From Vanessa cardui (lineage: Eukaryota > Arthropoda > Insecta > Lepidoptera > Nymphalidae), in contig NC_061123.1 in assembly GCF_905220365.1 (NCBI RefSeq), positions 4,092,001-4,156,000 on the forward strand: a stretch of DNA of 64,000 nt, given 5' to 3'. Below, piece by piece: positions 43,330 through 54,210 of the stretch. Under the pieces are notes generated by a model, which ran no database searches, was not told where the DNA came from, and worked only from the letters and a program-made list of their open reading frames with translations. Each line of letters starts with the position of its first letter. The stretch's first letter is position 1. Position numbers and translations under genes: made by a program.

Positions 43330-46269
43330 ATGATTAATGATGACAACGACGACACATTTTTTTCTATGTCTTCTTCTTCCCATGGATTGAATAGTGACGA
43401 CAGTCTTCTTAGTATTCCTACTTTAAGCGAAACCCTCGATTCTCACTTCTCAGACGTACTGAAAAATTTTAACATCGTACATATTAACGCCCAGAGTATT
43501 CCTGCACATTATCCCGACTTAGTATCGTCCTTTGAAAATAAGAACATACATGCAATCTTAGTGTCAGAATCATGGTTGAAGCCTTGCTTACCTTCTACCT
43601 CATACGCCCTTCCAGGTTTTCACCTCGTACGAAACGATCGTATTGGACGCACTGGAGGTGGTGTAGCAATATATCTCCGCTCGCACCTACCATTTAATAT
43701 TATTGACCAGTCGCAGTGTCAAGCTAATCCCCATGCTGAGCACCTTTTGATAGAAGTAGTTTTCGCTCATACTAAAGTTTTGCTAGGGGTATACTACAAT
43801 CCTAGTTCATCGATCGAGTATTTCTCTTCTCTCGATGATCTTTTACATAAATACGTACCCCTATATAAGCACGCAATTATTATGGGCGACTTTAACACGT
43901 GTTTATTAAGAAATGACGTCCGCTCTACTCGTTTTAGCTCCATGGTGGAAGCATCTAATTTAAATATTCTCCCACTCTCCGCGACTCACTTCTTTCCAAA
44001 TTGTACTCCTTCCCTTCTAGATATTATTCTTGTTTCTTCTCTTGATTATGTTCAAAAGCATGGTCAATGCACTGCTGCAGCTTTCTCTTATCACGACCTT
44101 ATTTTCCTATCTTACAAGATTAAACCTCCTAAAATTAAACCTAAAATTCTTCTGCAACGTAATTTTGCTGGTATGGACTTAGAGCGTCTGAAAGAGGATG
44201 CAGCTAAAATTGACTGGCAAGAAGTTTTGCTTGCACCATCTCTTGATGATCGGGTTGCAATTTTCAATTCCTTTTTGAACCAATTGTACGACGTACACGC
44301 GCCTATTAGACCAGTCCGACTTAAGCATCTTCCTGCTCCTTGGCTTACAGATGACGTAAAATCCTTGCAAAATAAAAAGAACGCCGCTAAAGCTAAATAT
44401 AAGTGTAATGCGAGCGACGTAAATCTGGAAAAATATAAGAAAGCTAGAAATCACTGCAACAGGATTTGTAGAGACGAACAACGACGCCACATTCATAAAT
44501 CTATTTTAGAGGAAGATGACACAAGTAAAGTCTGGAAATTCCTTAAATCACTTGGAGTTGGGAAAGCTAGTCAAGAAAATTACTCTCAATACTGTGACCT
44601 CGATCAGCTTAATCAGCATTTCTCATCCTCGGCTGTTATAGATGGAGCCACGAAATTAAGTACAATAAATCAAATTCTTGCTTCATCCACTCCAGATTTC
44701 TCTCCTTTTGTTTTTAGTCTAATTACTGAAAGTGATGTTAAGAGAAACATCTTAAGTATCAACTCTAATGCTGTTGGTTCTGACTGCATTAGTCGCAAGA
44801 TGATCATTCCTATCCTTGACCTTTTGACACCTATAATCACGTCCATTCTTAATCACTCTATAACCACGGGTAAATTTCCCTCTGCATGGAAAGATGCTCA
44901 AGTGATTCCTATACCTAAAAAACCCAACCCTTCCTGTGTTACTGATTATCGTCCAATATCTATTCTCCCTTTCCTCTCTAAAGTCCTAGAGCGACTGGTA
45001 CATCAACAGTTAAGCTTATACCTTTCCAAAAATAATCTTTTAAATCCTTTCCAATCCGGCTTTCGTCATGGTCACAGCACGACTACTGCATTAGTCAAAA
45101 TTACCGATGACATTCGTTTTGGTATGGATAAGCAGCGGGTGACTGTGTTGACATTGTTGGACTTCAGCAATGCGTTTAACAGTGTTGACTATGATATTCT
45201 GCTGGCTTTCTTAAGGTCTCTTAACATATCTCCTAAAGTAATTGACTGGTTTCATTGTTACTTGGACGGGCGTCGGCAACGTATACGTGTTAACGATAAT
45301 TATTCCAACTGGTGTGTACTAAATGCTGGCGTCCCCCAAGGTGGCGTGTTGTCCCCTCTTTTATTTTCAATATTTATTAACTCCATAACTAAACATCTAT
45401 CTTCTCTCTACCACCTGTATGCTGATGATCTTCAGCTATACCTAACGTCGCATGTAAATGACTTACCAAACTCAATAAGCATAATCAACAATGACTTAGC
45501 ACACATTTCTCATTGGAGTAAAACTCATGGTCTAACAGTTAATCCAACTAAGTCGCAGGCCATTATAATTGGTAGTCAAAAGTTATTACCGAAAATTGAT
45601 TGGACTAATCTACCACCTGTGAAATTTGATGGAGTTCTTATTCCTTTTGAAGACAAGGTCAAAAACTTGGGCATAATCTTTGATAAAACGTTATCATGGA
45701 TTCCGCAGGTTACCGAAGTGAGTAGAAAGATGTTTTCGGCGATTGGTTCTCTGCGTAGGTTACAATACTTTTTGCCCATACCTACCAAAATTACGTTAGC
45801 ACAAACTCTCCTATTACCAATCTTAGATTATGCCGACGTATGTTATCTCGATTTAAACGAGGAGCAACTAAATAAACTTGAGCGCATTCAAAATCTCTGT
45901 ATACGGTTCATATTTGGGCTTCGCAAATATGACCATGTTTCTGAATTTCGCAAAAAGCTCAAGTGGCTTCCAGTCCGCCTTCGCAGGAATACTCGTATTC
46001 TATCATTTCTTTACTGTATCCTATTCAATCCAAAAGTTCCTCTTTATTTAAAAGAGAGATTTAAGTTCCTTGGCGCTTCTCATTGTCGCTCTCTGCGCTC
46101 CGAGGATAATTTAATTTTGAGTATCCCTTCTCACTCTTCAACTTGTTACTCAAAATCTTTTACTATTAACGCAGCACGCTTATGGAACTCCTTGCCCTTA
46201 GCGGTACGTCGAGCTAAATCCCTTGAAATATTTAAACGTCGCATTTTCGAATATTATATTGATACTTGA
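43330..46269 (+). CDS. LINE ORF2 protein: APE endonuclease and reverse transcriptase
   Basis: The protein is 979 aa. The AP-like endonuclease at about 47-262 has N53 (HINAQS), E80 (VSESW), the GGGVAIY strand (109-115), GDFNT with D187/N189, and H255 in AFSYHDLIF. The usual SDH triad reads S-Y-H-D here. The reverse transcriptase at about 515-780 has DYRPIS (539-544), LLDFSNAFNSVD with D611, AGVPQGGVLSP (666-676) and YADD (697-700). All catalytic aspartates are present. The C-terminal region (800-979) includes RLWNSLP, typical of this LINE group. There is no RNase H or zinc finger. It nicks target DNA and reverse-transcribes the element RNA. The first ATG was taken as start. Confidence 0.92.
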   Translation: MINDDNDDTFFSMSSSSHGLNSDDSLLSIPTLSETLDSHFSDVLKNFNIVHINAQSIPAHYPDLVSSFENKNIHAILVSESWLKPCLPSTSYALPGFHLVRNDRIGRTGGGVAIYLRSHLPFNIIDQSQCQANPHAEHLLIEVVFAHTKVLLGVYYNPSSSIEYFSSLDDLLHKYVPLYKHAIIMGDFNTCLLRNDVRSTRFSSMVEASNLNILPLSATHFFPNCTPSLLDIILVSSLDYVQKHGQCTAAAFSYHDLIFLSYKIKPPKIKPKILLQRNFAGMDLERLKEDAAKIDWQEVLLAPSLDDRVAIFNSFLNQLYDVHAPIRPVRLKHLPAPWLTDDVKSLQNKKNAAKAKYKCNASDVNLEKYKKARNHCNRICRDEQRRHIHKSILEEDDTSKVWKFLKSLGVGKASQENYSQYCDLDQLNQHFSSSAVIDGATKLSTINQILASSTPDFSPFVFSLITESDVKRNILSINSNAVGSDCISRKMIIPILDLLTPIITSILNHSITTGKFPSAWKDAQVIPIPKKPNPSCVTDYRPISILPFLSKVLERLVHQQLSLYLSKNNLLNPFQSGFRHGHSTTTALVKITDDIRFGMDKQRVTVLTLLDFSNAFNSVDYDILLAFLRSLNISPKVIDWFHCYLDGRRQRIRVNDNYSNWCVLNAGVPQGGVLSPLLFSIFINSITKHLSSLYHLYADDLQLYLTSHVNDLPNSISIINNDLAHISHWSKTHGLTVNPTKSQAIIIGSQKLLPKIDWTNLPPVKFDGVLIPFEDKVKNLGIIFDKTLSWIPQVTEVSRKMFSAIGSLRRLQYFLPIPTKITLAQTLLLPILDYADVCYLDLNEEQLNKLERIQNLCIRFIFGLRKYDHVSEFRKKLKWLPVRLRRNTRILSFLYCILFNPKVPLYLKERFKFLGASHCRSLRSEDNLILSIPSHSSTCYSKSFTINAARLWNSLPLAVRRAKSLEIFKRRIFEYYIDT

Positions 46270-46622
46270 AATCGTATTTTCATCCCTTACCTTTCTCCTC
46301 CTCCAATCCTCATTTATTTTAAAATTGTGTGTATGTTTTTCTTACTAGTTATGTGTGTATTTTCTCATTATATATGTATGTATTATTTTTACTACTTTAT
46401 TATGTTTGTATTATAGTACACCTCCACCCTAAATTTATTTATTTATTATAATGTCCTATGCCAACCGGTTGCCTGGAAGAGATCGCTCTTCTAGCGATAA
46501 GGCCGCCGATTGTATACTGTATAACATTGTTTATTTTTTTCTGTTTTAAAAGTTTATGTACTTTGCTTGGTGTACAATAAAGTATATTTCATTCATTTCA
46601 TTTCATTCATTCATTTCATTTC
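46270..46622 (+). other. LINE 3' UTR and (ATTC/ATTTC)n tail
   Basis: Contains the conserved GCCTGGAAGAGATCGCTCTT and GATAAGGCCGCCGATTGTA motif, GTGTACAATAAAG, then a tail of ATTTC/ATTC units from 46584. A short-repeat tail in place of poly(A) is typical of CR1-like LINEs. Confidence 0.75.
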
Positions 46623-47197
46623 TGCTCTGCCCATGCAAATTGTACTTGATATATATGAGATATGTTGCAGTTAATCGTATAACATATTAAAGTTCAGCTT
46701 TCTCTAATACGAGGAAAGATAAATCAATACCTGAGATGGTATTACGAAAATATTTAGGAGAGAAAATAAGGCATAGCGAAAAGTTATGTAACCAAAACTA
46801 GAATGTAAACGTGTGTTAGGGACATGTATTTCAGTTCGTCACAATAAAAAAAAAACAGTTTTTACATTCTAAATCTAGTTCGTAAAACAAATTTCAATGC
46901 ATAAAAATACAATGGAAAGTAATACAAAGGTTTGAACTTTGCATAAACGGATTAAGCGTAGCGGAGTTCTTTCCGCACCACTTTCTGAATGTATTCACCG
47001 CGGATACAGACGTCCCAGGTGACCTAGAACAACAATAAGGCTTTAAGTGCTGTCTAACAAACAAAACGGGTCGACCCACCGTCGCTATTGTCTCGTGACC
47101 CACGGTTTTAACACTTTTTATCTACACTTTAAAGCAATTATACGAAATGCATGTTTCTTACATTTGTTGCTTTTTTCGCAATTATAAACCTAACTAT
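46623..47197. other. no supported gene; GC-richer patch at 46935-47105
   Basis: The patch has open frames on both strands: a short plus frame reading LSVAEFFPHHFLNVFTADTD, and a minus frame of 69 codons. Neither has splice signals or a recognised domain. It may be repeat-derived. Confidence 0.3.
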
Positions 47198-47405
47198 ACA
47201 TAGTATAAAACAAAGACGTTTACCGTGGTCTGTCCCTGAGTACGCTTTGATCTTTTTTAATAGATAAATTGATTGAAAAGTAAAATTTTACGTGTATAAT
47301 ACATGCATAATTTAGTAGACTTACTGATAATTTTAGGGGTTTCTAAAATGATGTCGTAAATAAACACAATTTTTGCGCTTACATTGCATACGCCGGCTGA
47401 AGCCA
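47198..47405 (-). repeat. D-family repeat, antisense, diverged
   Basis: Starts ACATAGTATAAAACAAAGAC, continues with CTGTCCCTGAGTACGCTTTG and TAATACATGCATAATTTAGT. The GC-rich tip is lost or altered. Confidence 0.6.
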
Positions 47406-47544
47406 CGATATAGATCCAAATAATGTAAGTGTTTTACCTTTTTAAATGATCGATAAAATAAAAATGTATCTATGACAATTTTTCGTTATTATTATATGTA
47501 GTTGTGTATATGTCACATGTATATTTTACTTCTAATAAAAGTAA

Positions 47545-47805
47545 TGGCATCCTCTCCCATTAAAGAGAGGGCTTGGAACATATTCCACCACGCAGTTCCA
47601 ATGCGGGTTGGTGGAATGCACATGTGGCAGAATTTTAATGAAATTAGACACACGCAGGTTTCCTCACGATGTTTTCCTTCACCACCGATGAATTATAAAC
47701 ACAAATTAAGCACATATATATTGTGGTGCTTGTCTGGGTTTAAACCCGAAATCATCGGTTAAGATGCACGTGTTCTAACCACTGGGCCATCTCGGCTTTA
47801 TTTCT
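47545..47805 (-). mobile_element. SINE A copy, tail truncated
   Basis: Antisense body from GCATCCTCTCCCATTAAAGA to the head complement CACTGGGCCATCTCGGC at 47797. TTCTAAT occurs just outside both ends and may be the target duplication. The frame 47502-47762 is a shadow. Confidence 0.82.
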
Positions 47806-49194
47806 AATGAATTTTTAAAATCTTATGTCTTCTTCGTCATATGTCTTAATATTAATTTCATTAATAGAACACACACATCGAAATCTAGTTGAAGGCGGTC
47901 GTGCATTAGTGTGATTGCTCGTGCTGACAAGATACATATCTTAGTGTGTATATGATGAGAATACAAGAATAAAGTCAATACATTTTTTAATACAATTAAA
48001 AACTTGAGATGCGATCCTTCGTGTATGAAAAAATCTATATCACCGTAAGAGGCTTGCAACATTTCACAAGTTACATACGAAGTGAATTACAGAATAACAC
48101 TCTGTGTAAATAGTCTTTTATTATTAAATTCATTATGTTAACGATTTATTCCGCAATGAGCAAGATAAAAATGTAATGTTGGTATGTAATTGCGGAATAC
48201 TGCGGTTATTTCGCGTCAGTATTGTTCAATGTATAATGTATAGAAAGATATATATGAATGTGCCTCAAACATTGAATATGATTGCTAATAAAGTCATACA
48301 TAACTATAGTAGTTAATAATCTATACTCATATTATAAGTTCGAATTTTCTTACACTTATGCCTAAATTGCTGACCTGGATTTGTTAAAATCATTAGAGCT
48401 GTCTAATATAAACAATGTCATAAGGCATTGGGTCTTACAAAATGACATATCAATAATTAGGTCTTTAATAATGTTTACTGGCTATATAGGTTTTTTTTTC
48501 GTTTGACACTTGACTTGTATTCTAGAATAATCTCGAACAAGTTAGTTCAATAATAAAATCATTTGACTTCGTTATTAAAACAAGCGTAAGCGTTAAAACT
48601 AATATATTACTAACATATAAACTTTTTATGTTGTAGTATTCGTTTTCGTTCATAATTTTGTAAGAAGGAATATGGAGCTACTTTCTTTTCTGTCTCTTAG
48701 GGATATTTAAATTTATTTTGAATCTTAAATTTAAATTCTTTCGCAGTAGAACTTTTGCCATGTCTCCTTTAGTCTTTCGTCGTGTGCATAAAACGTAAAG
48801 TATTTATTTTAAATATTAATATCGCTTATCAAACATGGTTCGTTTATGTTAATTAAAATGTAATATTGAATATAGTATGTAATACACTTGAAGCGTGTTA
48901 TTTTATAAATTATTAAATATATTTAATTTAATTTATCTAAAATTATTGATTTTCCTTTAATCTAATATATTTATATGTATATACAGTAGTAGTTAAGCCA
49001 CAAAAGTTATTAATGTTTGATGATAAATATATATTGCATGCAACTCGTGTAAATTAGCAAAATCAACGAAGTTTAACTTCAACCATTGTGTTCGAGATTT
49101 GATTATAATCTCAAATTCAATATTCAATGCGCAAAAAGCTCGGTCTTGTCAAATTAGATTTTTCTACGTAAATAATATTTTGAATAGTATTAAA
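47806..49194. other. 1.4 kb without supported feature
   Basis: AT-rich DNA with no recognised repeat. If the exon-like segment at 49195-49365 is real, this holds its 3' UTR, but no AATAAA close to the stop was found. Confidence 0.35.
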
Positions 49195-49365
49195 TTAATA
49201 TGGCTTCCAGAATTGCTCTGAGGGTAATCCATAGCCATGATTACTAAACCACGCTGCCTCAGGCAACTCGGGATCAAGAAGAACTTCCTGATACCGGAAT
49301 ATATTCAGTATTGGGTCTGGTTTGAACTGTTGAATTTGTATCCTGGCCGTAAGGGCTCCTCGGGG
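49195..49365 (-). CDS. possible terminal coding exon, unidentified
   Basis: On the minus strand a strong acceptor (AAACCTCCTTTCTCAG) is followed at once by a 56-codon open frame ending in TAA. The peptide contains NIFRYQEVLLDPELPEAAW and SNHGYGLPSEQFWKPY. Codon composition and aromatic/acidic content are gene-like and the DNA is clearly GC-richer than its surroundings. Another minus frame (49274-49456) begins with a hydrophobic MRMIPYILLSLN stretch, but it crosses the acceptor and is less convincing. I do not recognise the protein. It may be a host last exon or the remnant of one. Confidence 0.33.
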   Translation of the reverse strand, partial: PRGALTARIQIQQFKPDPILNIFRYQEVLLDPELPEAAWFSNHGYGLPSEQFWKPY

Positions 49366-49792
49366 CTGAGAAAGGAGGTTTTACATCCGAATTTGTTCCA
49401 TAGGAAATTATCACACACACATTTAAAGACAGCAAAATATATGGTATCATTCTCATTTACACACACACGAACAAATTAACACATGAGTTTATATATCACG
49501 TAAATAATTCAATATTGAATGTATAATACAACCATCAAAACAAAACCAATATTTGTTTCCTAATAATATTAAATGAATAAAAGATGAGAGGCCATATACA
49601 ATCAGACGTGCTTCATTATCCCGGCCGGTACTACACCTGGATAAAAAAACTTTATACGAAATGATATAAATGCTAATAGATATATATCCCAATGTTATCT
49701 TTGTAAACACGTAATTAATCTATTAATAATAATAATTGAGAACCATAATTGTGGTTATGATATTATATATCTGTAGATACACTTATAACACA

Positions 49793-49893
49793 TAATGTTG
49801 TCTTAAATTTTCGCGATGATTACACAAACGTCGGGATGTTTAAAAATAATTAATATACGCGATTCATCCGTTATAAATAGTTTTATTTAAACT
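49793..49893. repeat. partial inverted copy of the 13.0-kb hairpin element
   Basis: Reads GTCTTAAATTTTCGCGATGA, ACGTCGGGATGTTTAAAA, TATACGCGATTCATCCG and TATAAATAGTTTTATTTAAA, the reverse complement of 13005-13200. The 26-bp hairpin and the second terminal repeat are missing. Confidence 0.7.
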
Positions 49894-49939
49894 TATAACA
49901 CATGTTAATATCAATGTATTTTTTTGTATTAGATTTTGT

Positions 49940-50205
49940 TTATGGTAGGGCTTTGTGCTATCCCCTCTGGGTAAGTACCACCACTCATCAGTTATTCTTC
50001 CGCCAAATAACAGTACTCAGTATTGTTGTGTTCCGGTTTGAAGGATGAGCGAGCCAGTGTAACTACAGGCACTAGGGACATATCCTCTTAGTTCCCAAGG
50101 TTGGTGGTACATTGACAATGCGTCATTGTCTATGGGTGATGTTGACCACTTACCTCCAGGTGGCCCATATGCTCGTCCGCCAACCTATACCATGAAAAAA
50201 GGTAA
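49940..50205 (+). repeat. repeat B, sense copy
   Basis: TATGGTAGGGCTTTGTGC, CAGTATTGTTGTGTTCCGGT, ACTTACCTCCAGGTGGCCCA, and the end CCAACCTATACCATGAAAAA. It has a small internal deletion after GGTGGTACATTGACAATG. Confidence 0.77.
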
Positions 50206-50552
50206 TCTTAATAATTACACTTTCTTTTCATTAATTCTTAGACTGCTTGTCCTCACTTTGTCGGGGAATATTTTTCGAATATAAACCATACTACTTAAAA
50301 GCGTTACATAAACATCGAAGTCTATCCAACTGATTTGTAAGACCAGTCACATATCATCGAACATCTTGCTGAAAAAGTATCGAGATTGACTGTGTCTGTA
50401 ACGACTCGTCCCAGAATTTGTAAAAGTATTACAGACTTTTATGAATACATTACCACGAGTGAGGAAACGTTCCAACTATTGGTTAAACTTTTGATCTTAT
50501 AAATTCATTGTCAAAGTTTTCAGCAAAATACGATTCTTGAAATAATGTCTGC

Positions 50553-50660
50553 TTGTATTATGTATTAGGTGTTCCTCAAGGACCAATTTTAGGTCTTTTT
50601 TTATTTTCCGTATATTATATTAATGATTTTCGTTTTTTTATTAAGATGTTTCTTGACTTA
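50553..50660 (+). pseudogene. ancient LINE reverse transcriptase remnant
   Basis: One frame reads VLGVPQGPILGLFLFSVYYINDF, the conserved RT box (GVPQGS.LGP.LF..YINDL) of Jockey/CR1-type LINEs. Only this box survives. Flanking frames are AT-rich noise, so it is a very old fragment. Confidence 0.7.
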
Positions 50661-51276
50661 CTAACTTGCTATAAATATTTACACTTTTATGAAATCCGCT
50701 TAATAAAGAATATAATTGTATTAATTGTTATTTTATTTTTATTAAATGAATTTACTAAAATAATTAGCCTGCAAATGGTAGTTATAGTTGCTTAAAGTTT
50801 ATTAAGTCCGTATTAAATTAGTATATCTCGTGTTGCTCCCTACACGACCGTACCAATGAAAGAACAATAAAAATCTGAATAAAAGATTTAAAATATGACA
50901 CTTTATATGGAGCCAATACATCTTTTGATACTAAATATGATGTTTGTTTTTTTAATTTTGAATGAAAAATTGCAATAATAGACGTTGAGAGCGTTAAGTT
51001 TCTAAGAAGAGAATTGTCATTTGCAAGGAAATGAGAACACATTAACGATTAACCACATTCGGTGCTTCGTTCCTCCAAATTGTCTCGCATTAGCGCAAAT
51101 TAGAGAATCCCATCTCAATTCGTAATCATTAAGATATATTATCTGTTTGTATTATAATTTATCTAGAGAATAATGTAATAAAACAAGGTGATAGTATGCG
51201 ATCAGAAACTATTATACTTATGAATTGATGAGAGGCAGAGTTTCAGCTGTCACGTGCAATTTACTTATAATATTTT
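50661..51276. other. no supported feature
   Basis: AT-rich. The minus-strand frame at 50818-51042 has no domain or coding context. Confidence 0.35.
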
Positions 51277-51325
51277 CCTTCACTTCCGAGCACGAAATTA
51301 ATTATAAGCTTAAACACATATGCAA
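51277..51325 (-). repeat. SINE A neck fragment
   Basis: TTTTCCTTCACTTCCGAGCACG and GAAATTAATTATAAGCTTAA match the antisense neck of SINE A only. Confidence 0.55.
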
Positions 51326-51423
51326 AATTGAAGTATTTCAATCACTGGAACCTGGTCAATTTTATTTATACAACTACGATACAATTACGTTATTGTTAAT
51401 AATTTAAGTTACGTACCTTTAAT

Positions 51424-51525
51424 GTGATAGCTTCCGGTGGTAGATTCACGTAATTGTTATATGACGATTCAAAAGTTCTTGTAAAAGCCCACTTTAATAA
51501 AGTTTATTTTGATTTTGATTTTTTT
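51424..51525 (+). repeat. LINE C 3' terminus
   Basis: Sense: AGCTTCCGGTGGTAGATTCA, ATATGACGATTCAAAAG, TTGTAAAAGCCCACTTTAAT, then AAAGTTTATTTTGATTTTGA, the (TTTGAT)n tail. Confidence 0.75.
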
Positions 51526-51699
51526 GATTGCAGACATGGTGGATTTGTTTTGTTGCATCCTGAGTGAGTTTACAATACTTCCTGCTTGGAATATATCATA
51601 TACAACATATTATAACAAAGGTTATAAATATTTTTGATAATGTCCTATAATGATATGTATTCAGTTTTACATTTTAAATAAATAAATAAATGTTTTACT

Positions 51700-51960
51700 A
51701 GTCGAATCGTTGTGAGTAGTGTAATATGGCAGATAAAAGACGTTAGTGTAATAGCGTGATCAAGTTAAGTGTGTAAGTCCCTCTTGTGGGTCACCATACG
51801 AGTTGACACAATGGCTTCGTCTTATGTCAAAGAAACGGTCGTCATTACGGAGAATAGCCGCGGCGGATAGTGCTGGCTCGAGCTAACGGCGCGAATATTC
51901 GTCTTACACTACACACACACGTTGACTGCGTTTAAAATACATAAACCATGAAGTGTATTT
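51700..51960 (+). other. CpG-containing island with a 19-codon ORF
   Basis: Clearly higher GC and CpG than its surroundings (AGCCGCGGCGGATAG, CTCGAGCTAACGGCGCG). An ATG at 51811 opens MASSYVKETVVITENSRGG, then TAG. It could be a 5' exon, a promoter region or an unrecognised repeat. No donor site or downstream coding exon was identified. Confidence 0.3.
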
Positions 51961-52203
51961 GAATGAATAGGTTTTTTCTTTAAATTTACGTTACGCTACG
52001 CTTTTTAAAGTGTTGGGTAATGGGATTACCATTTCAACGGATGAGTTGACACAATTGTGTCCTACCTTGCTTTCAAACACCATATGGAACAAAATTATAA
52101 ACACCTTATATTATGATCCGTATAAAAAAATGTCGTTAAAAATTGCCTTTTAATAAGTCTAGACAAAGACATTTTTAATAGATAAGATAATTAAAAATGT
52201 ATT

Positions 52204-52342
52204 AAAATTATTAATTTCGGGATATTTAGCATGTTTTTTATTTTTGTTCAATGGAGCTCGATATTTCGACATTATCTATGAATGTCTTGTTCTCGTGAAC
52301 AAAAATAAAAATCATGATAAGTATCCCGAAATTAATAACTTT
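52204..52342. repeat. foldback element, ~45-bp imperfect arms
   Basis: Left arm 52206-52250 (TTATTAATTTCGGGATATTT...TTTTTGTTCA) pairs imperfectly with 52296-52342 (TGAACAAAAATAAAAATCAT...CCGAAATTAATAAC). The spacer is CTCGATATTTCGACATTATC and GAATGTCTTGTTCTCG. It is MITE-sized. Confidence 0.65.
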
Positions 52343-53177
52343 AATAATAAAAATGACCATGTTAATTTAAAATTATTTTAAAAAAATATGTTTGTTTTTA
52401 ACCAATCGAAGTTCTTTCATGTATCTAAAGAGACCTGCCTTATCTTGCTCTTGTTCATAGCACTGACTACGATATTTAGTATTAGAGTTTATTCAAGCTT
52501 GTTTGTAGATCTTCTACAAACAAAAACGTTGAAGTCTGTTTAAAAAAAGCTTTATTAAAACGACAACTATTCTATGGCATGTGATAGATGACTCAAAACA
52601 TACGTAGGCTGCTATTGTTTGCGTTCAAGCAATAAATACATATCTCCATATGTATAACTTTTTTGATAGCATTCAAAATTCAAAAACAATTCATTGCTCA
52701 ATGGGACTATTGATATATTTCTATAACATTGTACGTAGAACCGTCAAACTGTGAACACTGAGTTCGATTGAGCTTGCTGACTCAGAGACCTTACAGAAAC
52801 CTTATTTTATATTCGAAAGAATCTTACAACCGTACTTATCAAACCCTATATTGTAAGGGAATCATTAGCAAAAGTATTACCAGTGAGAGAGCCTCCCTTC
52901 AAGTGTCAAGTTCGTGTCTGGTCTAAATCTGGCAAATTCTTTTCATATATCATACATTATGCCGAAACCAAATAAGGGATAAGGGCAAGCTTATGTATGT
53001 AAGCAACGAAGTATATTATTAAAAGAAGAAGAATCCTTAATTCCACTGTGGAACGTTAGGGCTTATTGTTTTTTTGGAATACTGCTTGTATACTAAAATT
53101 GAGTTTCCATTAACTGAACTATATATATATATATTAGAGGGTGCGTACCCTCGTCAAGTGGGTCAAAAGGGATTAAA
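52343..53177. other. no supported feature
   Basis: No gene or repeat recognised. A short AT run lies at about 53121-53134. Confidence 0.35.
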
Positions 53178-53281
53178 TCATGAAAAATGACAATGGCGAG
53201 CGAATTATGGAAGGTGAAAATGATCAAATGACGGTGCATTATGTACGTTGGAAATTCGAGGAAAACAAAAACATAAATTGA
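53178..53281 (+). other. small charged ORF, doubtful
   Basis: ATG at 53199 or upstream at 53178 region opens about 33 codons including MEGENDQMTVHYVRWKFEEN and a TGA stop near 53281. The acidic composition is unlike AT-rich noise, but there is no known family and it could be repeat-derived. Confidence 0.15.
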
Positions 53282-53496
53282 CGAAATAAACAATTCGATA
53301 CATAGTTTTGATATTTTGTACTAATAAGTAATACATAAAGGTGAGTAATTGCTATTAATTTGATATCAAAACTGTCAATGAAGAGACATTTTGTTCATAA
53401 ATTTAACCGAAAACTCCTTAGCTAATATTAATAAATCGTATATAAACATTAAAAGATGTACTGCGTTTTGGAGAAGGTTATAGTTTATGTATATTG

Positions 53497-53680
53497 GTGA
53501 CTAGCGACCCGGCCTGGCTTCAGTATTATAAATTGTGGTCTATGTGTTATTACGATGTCTAACATATATCTCCGTAAAATCTGAACCAAATCCGTTCTGT
53601 ACTTTTTTCGAGTAAGAGTAACAAACACAGATACCTCCTCACAAACTTTCTCATTTATAATATTAGAAGAATTAGCAGGA
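53497..53680 (+). repeat. E-family repeat, sense
   Basis: Tip TGACTAGCGACCCGGCCTGG, then TGGTCTATGTGTTATTACGA, AACCAAATCCGTTCTGTAC, GAGTAAGAGTAACAAACACA and CATTTATAATATTAGAAGAA. It is uninterrupted, unlike the copy at 1694-2165. The minus frame 53485-53703 is its shadow. Confidence 0.7.
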
Positions 53681-54210
53681 CTAAGCTGTGCAATTTCACC
53701 CACATTTCGTTAAGACTTGACGGTTTGACTTTGATGTGACAGAGGTGAATTTAATTTTCTTGTACAATATATTGTGCAAATATATTCAAATAGCTAATAA
53801 AACATATAAATGTCTAGTATTTAAGTGTAACAACTTTATGTAAGTAACTTAATCCGTAAAGAATCATTAATATATAAATAAATTAAAAGTATATTAAATA
53901 TTTCAAATATTTTGGACATTCAAGTTGGAGTAAGTACTTCAGTCAGACCTTATTATCGTAAATTAAAATACAGCTGAAAACACATGTTCGAAAAAAAAAA
54001 GTTAATAGTAGTTCAACCTTATTTGATTCTTTATTCACATTCACTATTCCTGCGTTCAATTCTCTTTCCCCTTTGTACTTTTATTACAGGAATGTTTCGA
54101 CAATACTATTCCAATTTAGTTAAGAATGCTATCGAATTCCAAACGCTTGCGACATTATTTGGTCAATATGTTTTAATTATCTTTATTCATGTAACGAATA
54201 TTGTATTATA

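Larger units (their letters stand above)
41996..46622 (+). mobile_element. non-LTR retrotransposon with intact ORF1 and ORF2
   Basis: ORF1 and ORF2 are both uninterrupted. The 3' UTR contains GGTTGCCTGGAAGAGATCGC and TAGCGATAAGGCCGCC, then AATAAAG near 46577 and an (ATTC/ATTTC)n tail ending about 46622. That 3' UTR motif is one I know from many lepidopteran LINEs. The APE-type endonuclease, RT and lack of RNase H fit the CR1/Jockey group (possibly Daphne-like). The start coordinate is the ORF1 ATG; the true 5' end lies upstream. Confidence 0.87.

Noticed and set aside
49274..49456. 60-codon minus-strand frame with a signal-peptide-like start
   Set aside because: It crosses a strong splice acceptor, and the alternative frame after the acceptor has better coding character and a natural stop.
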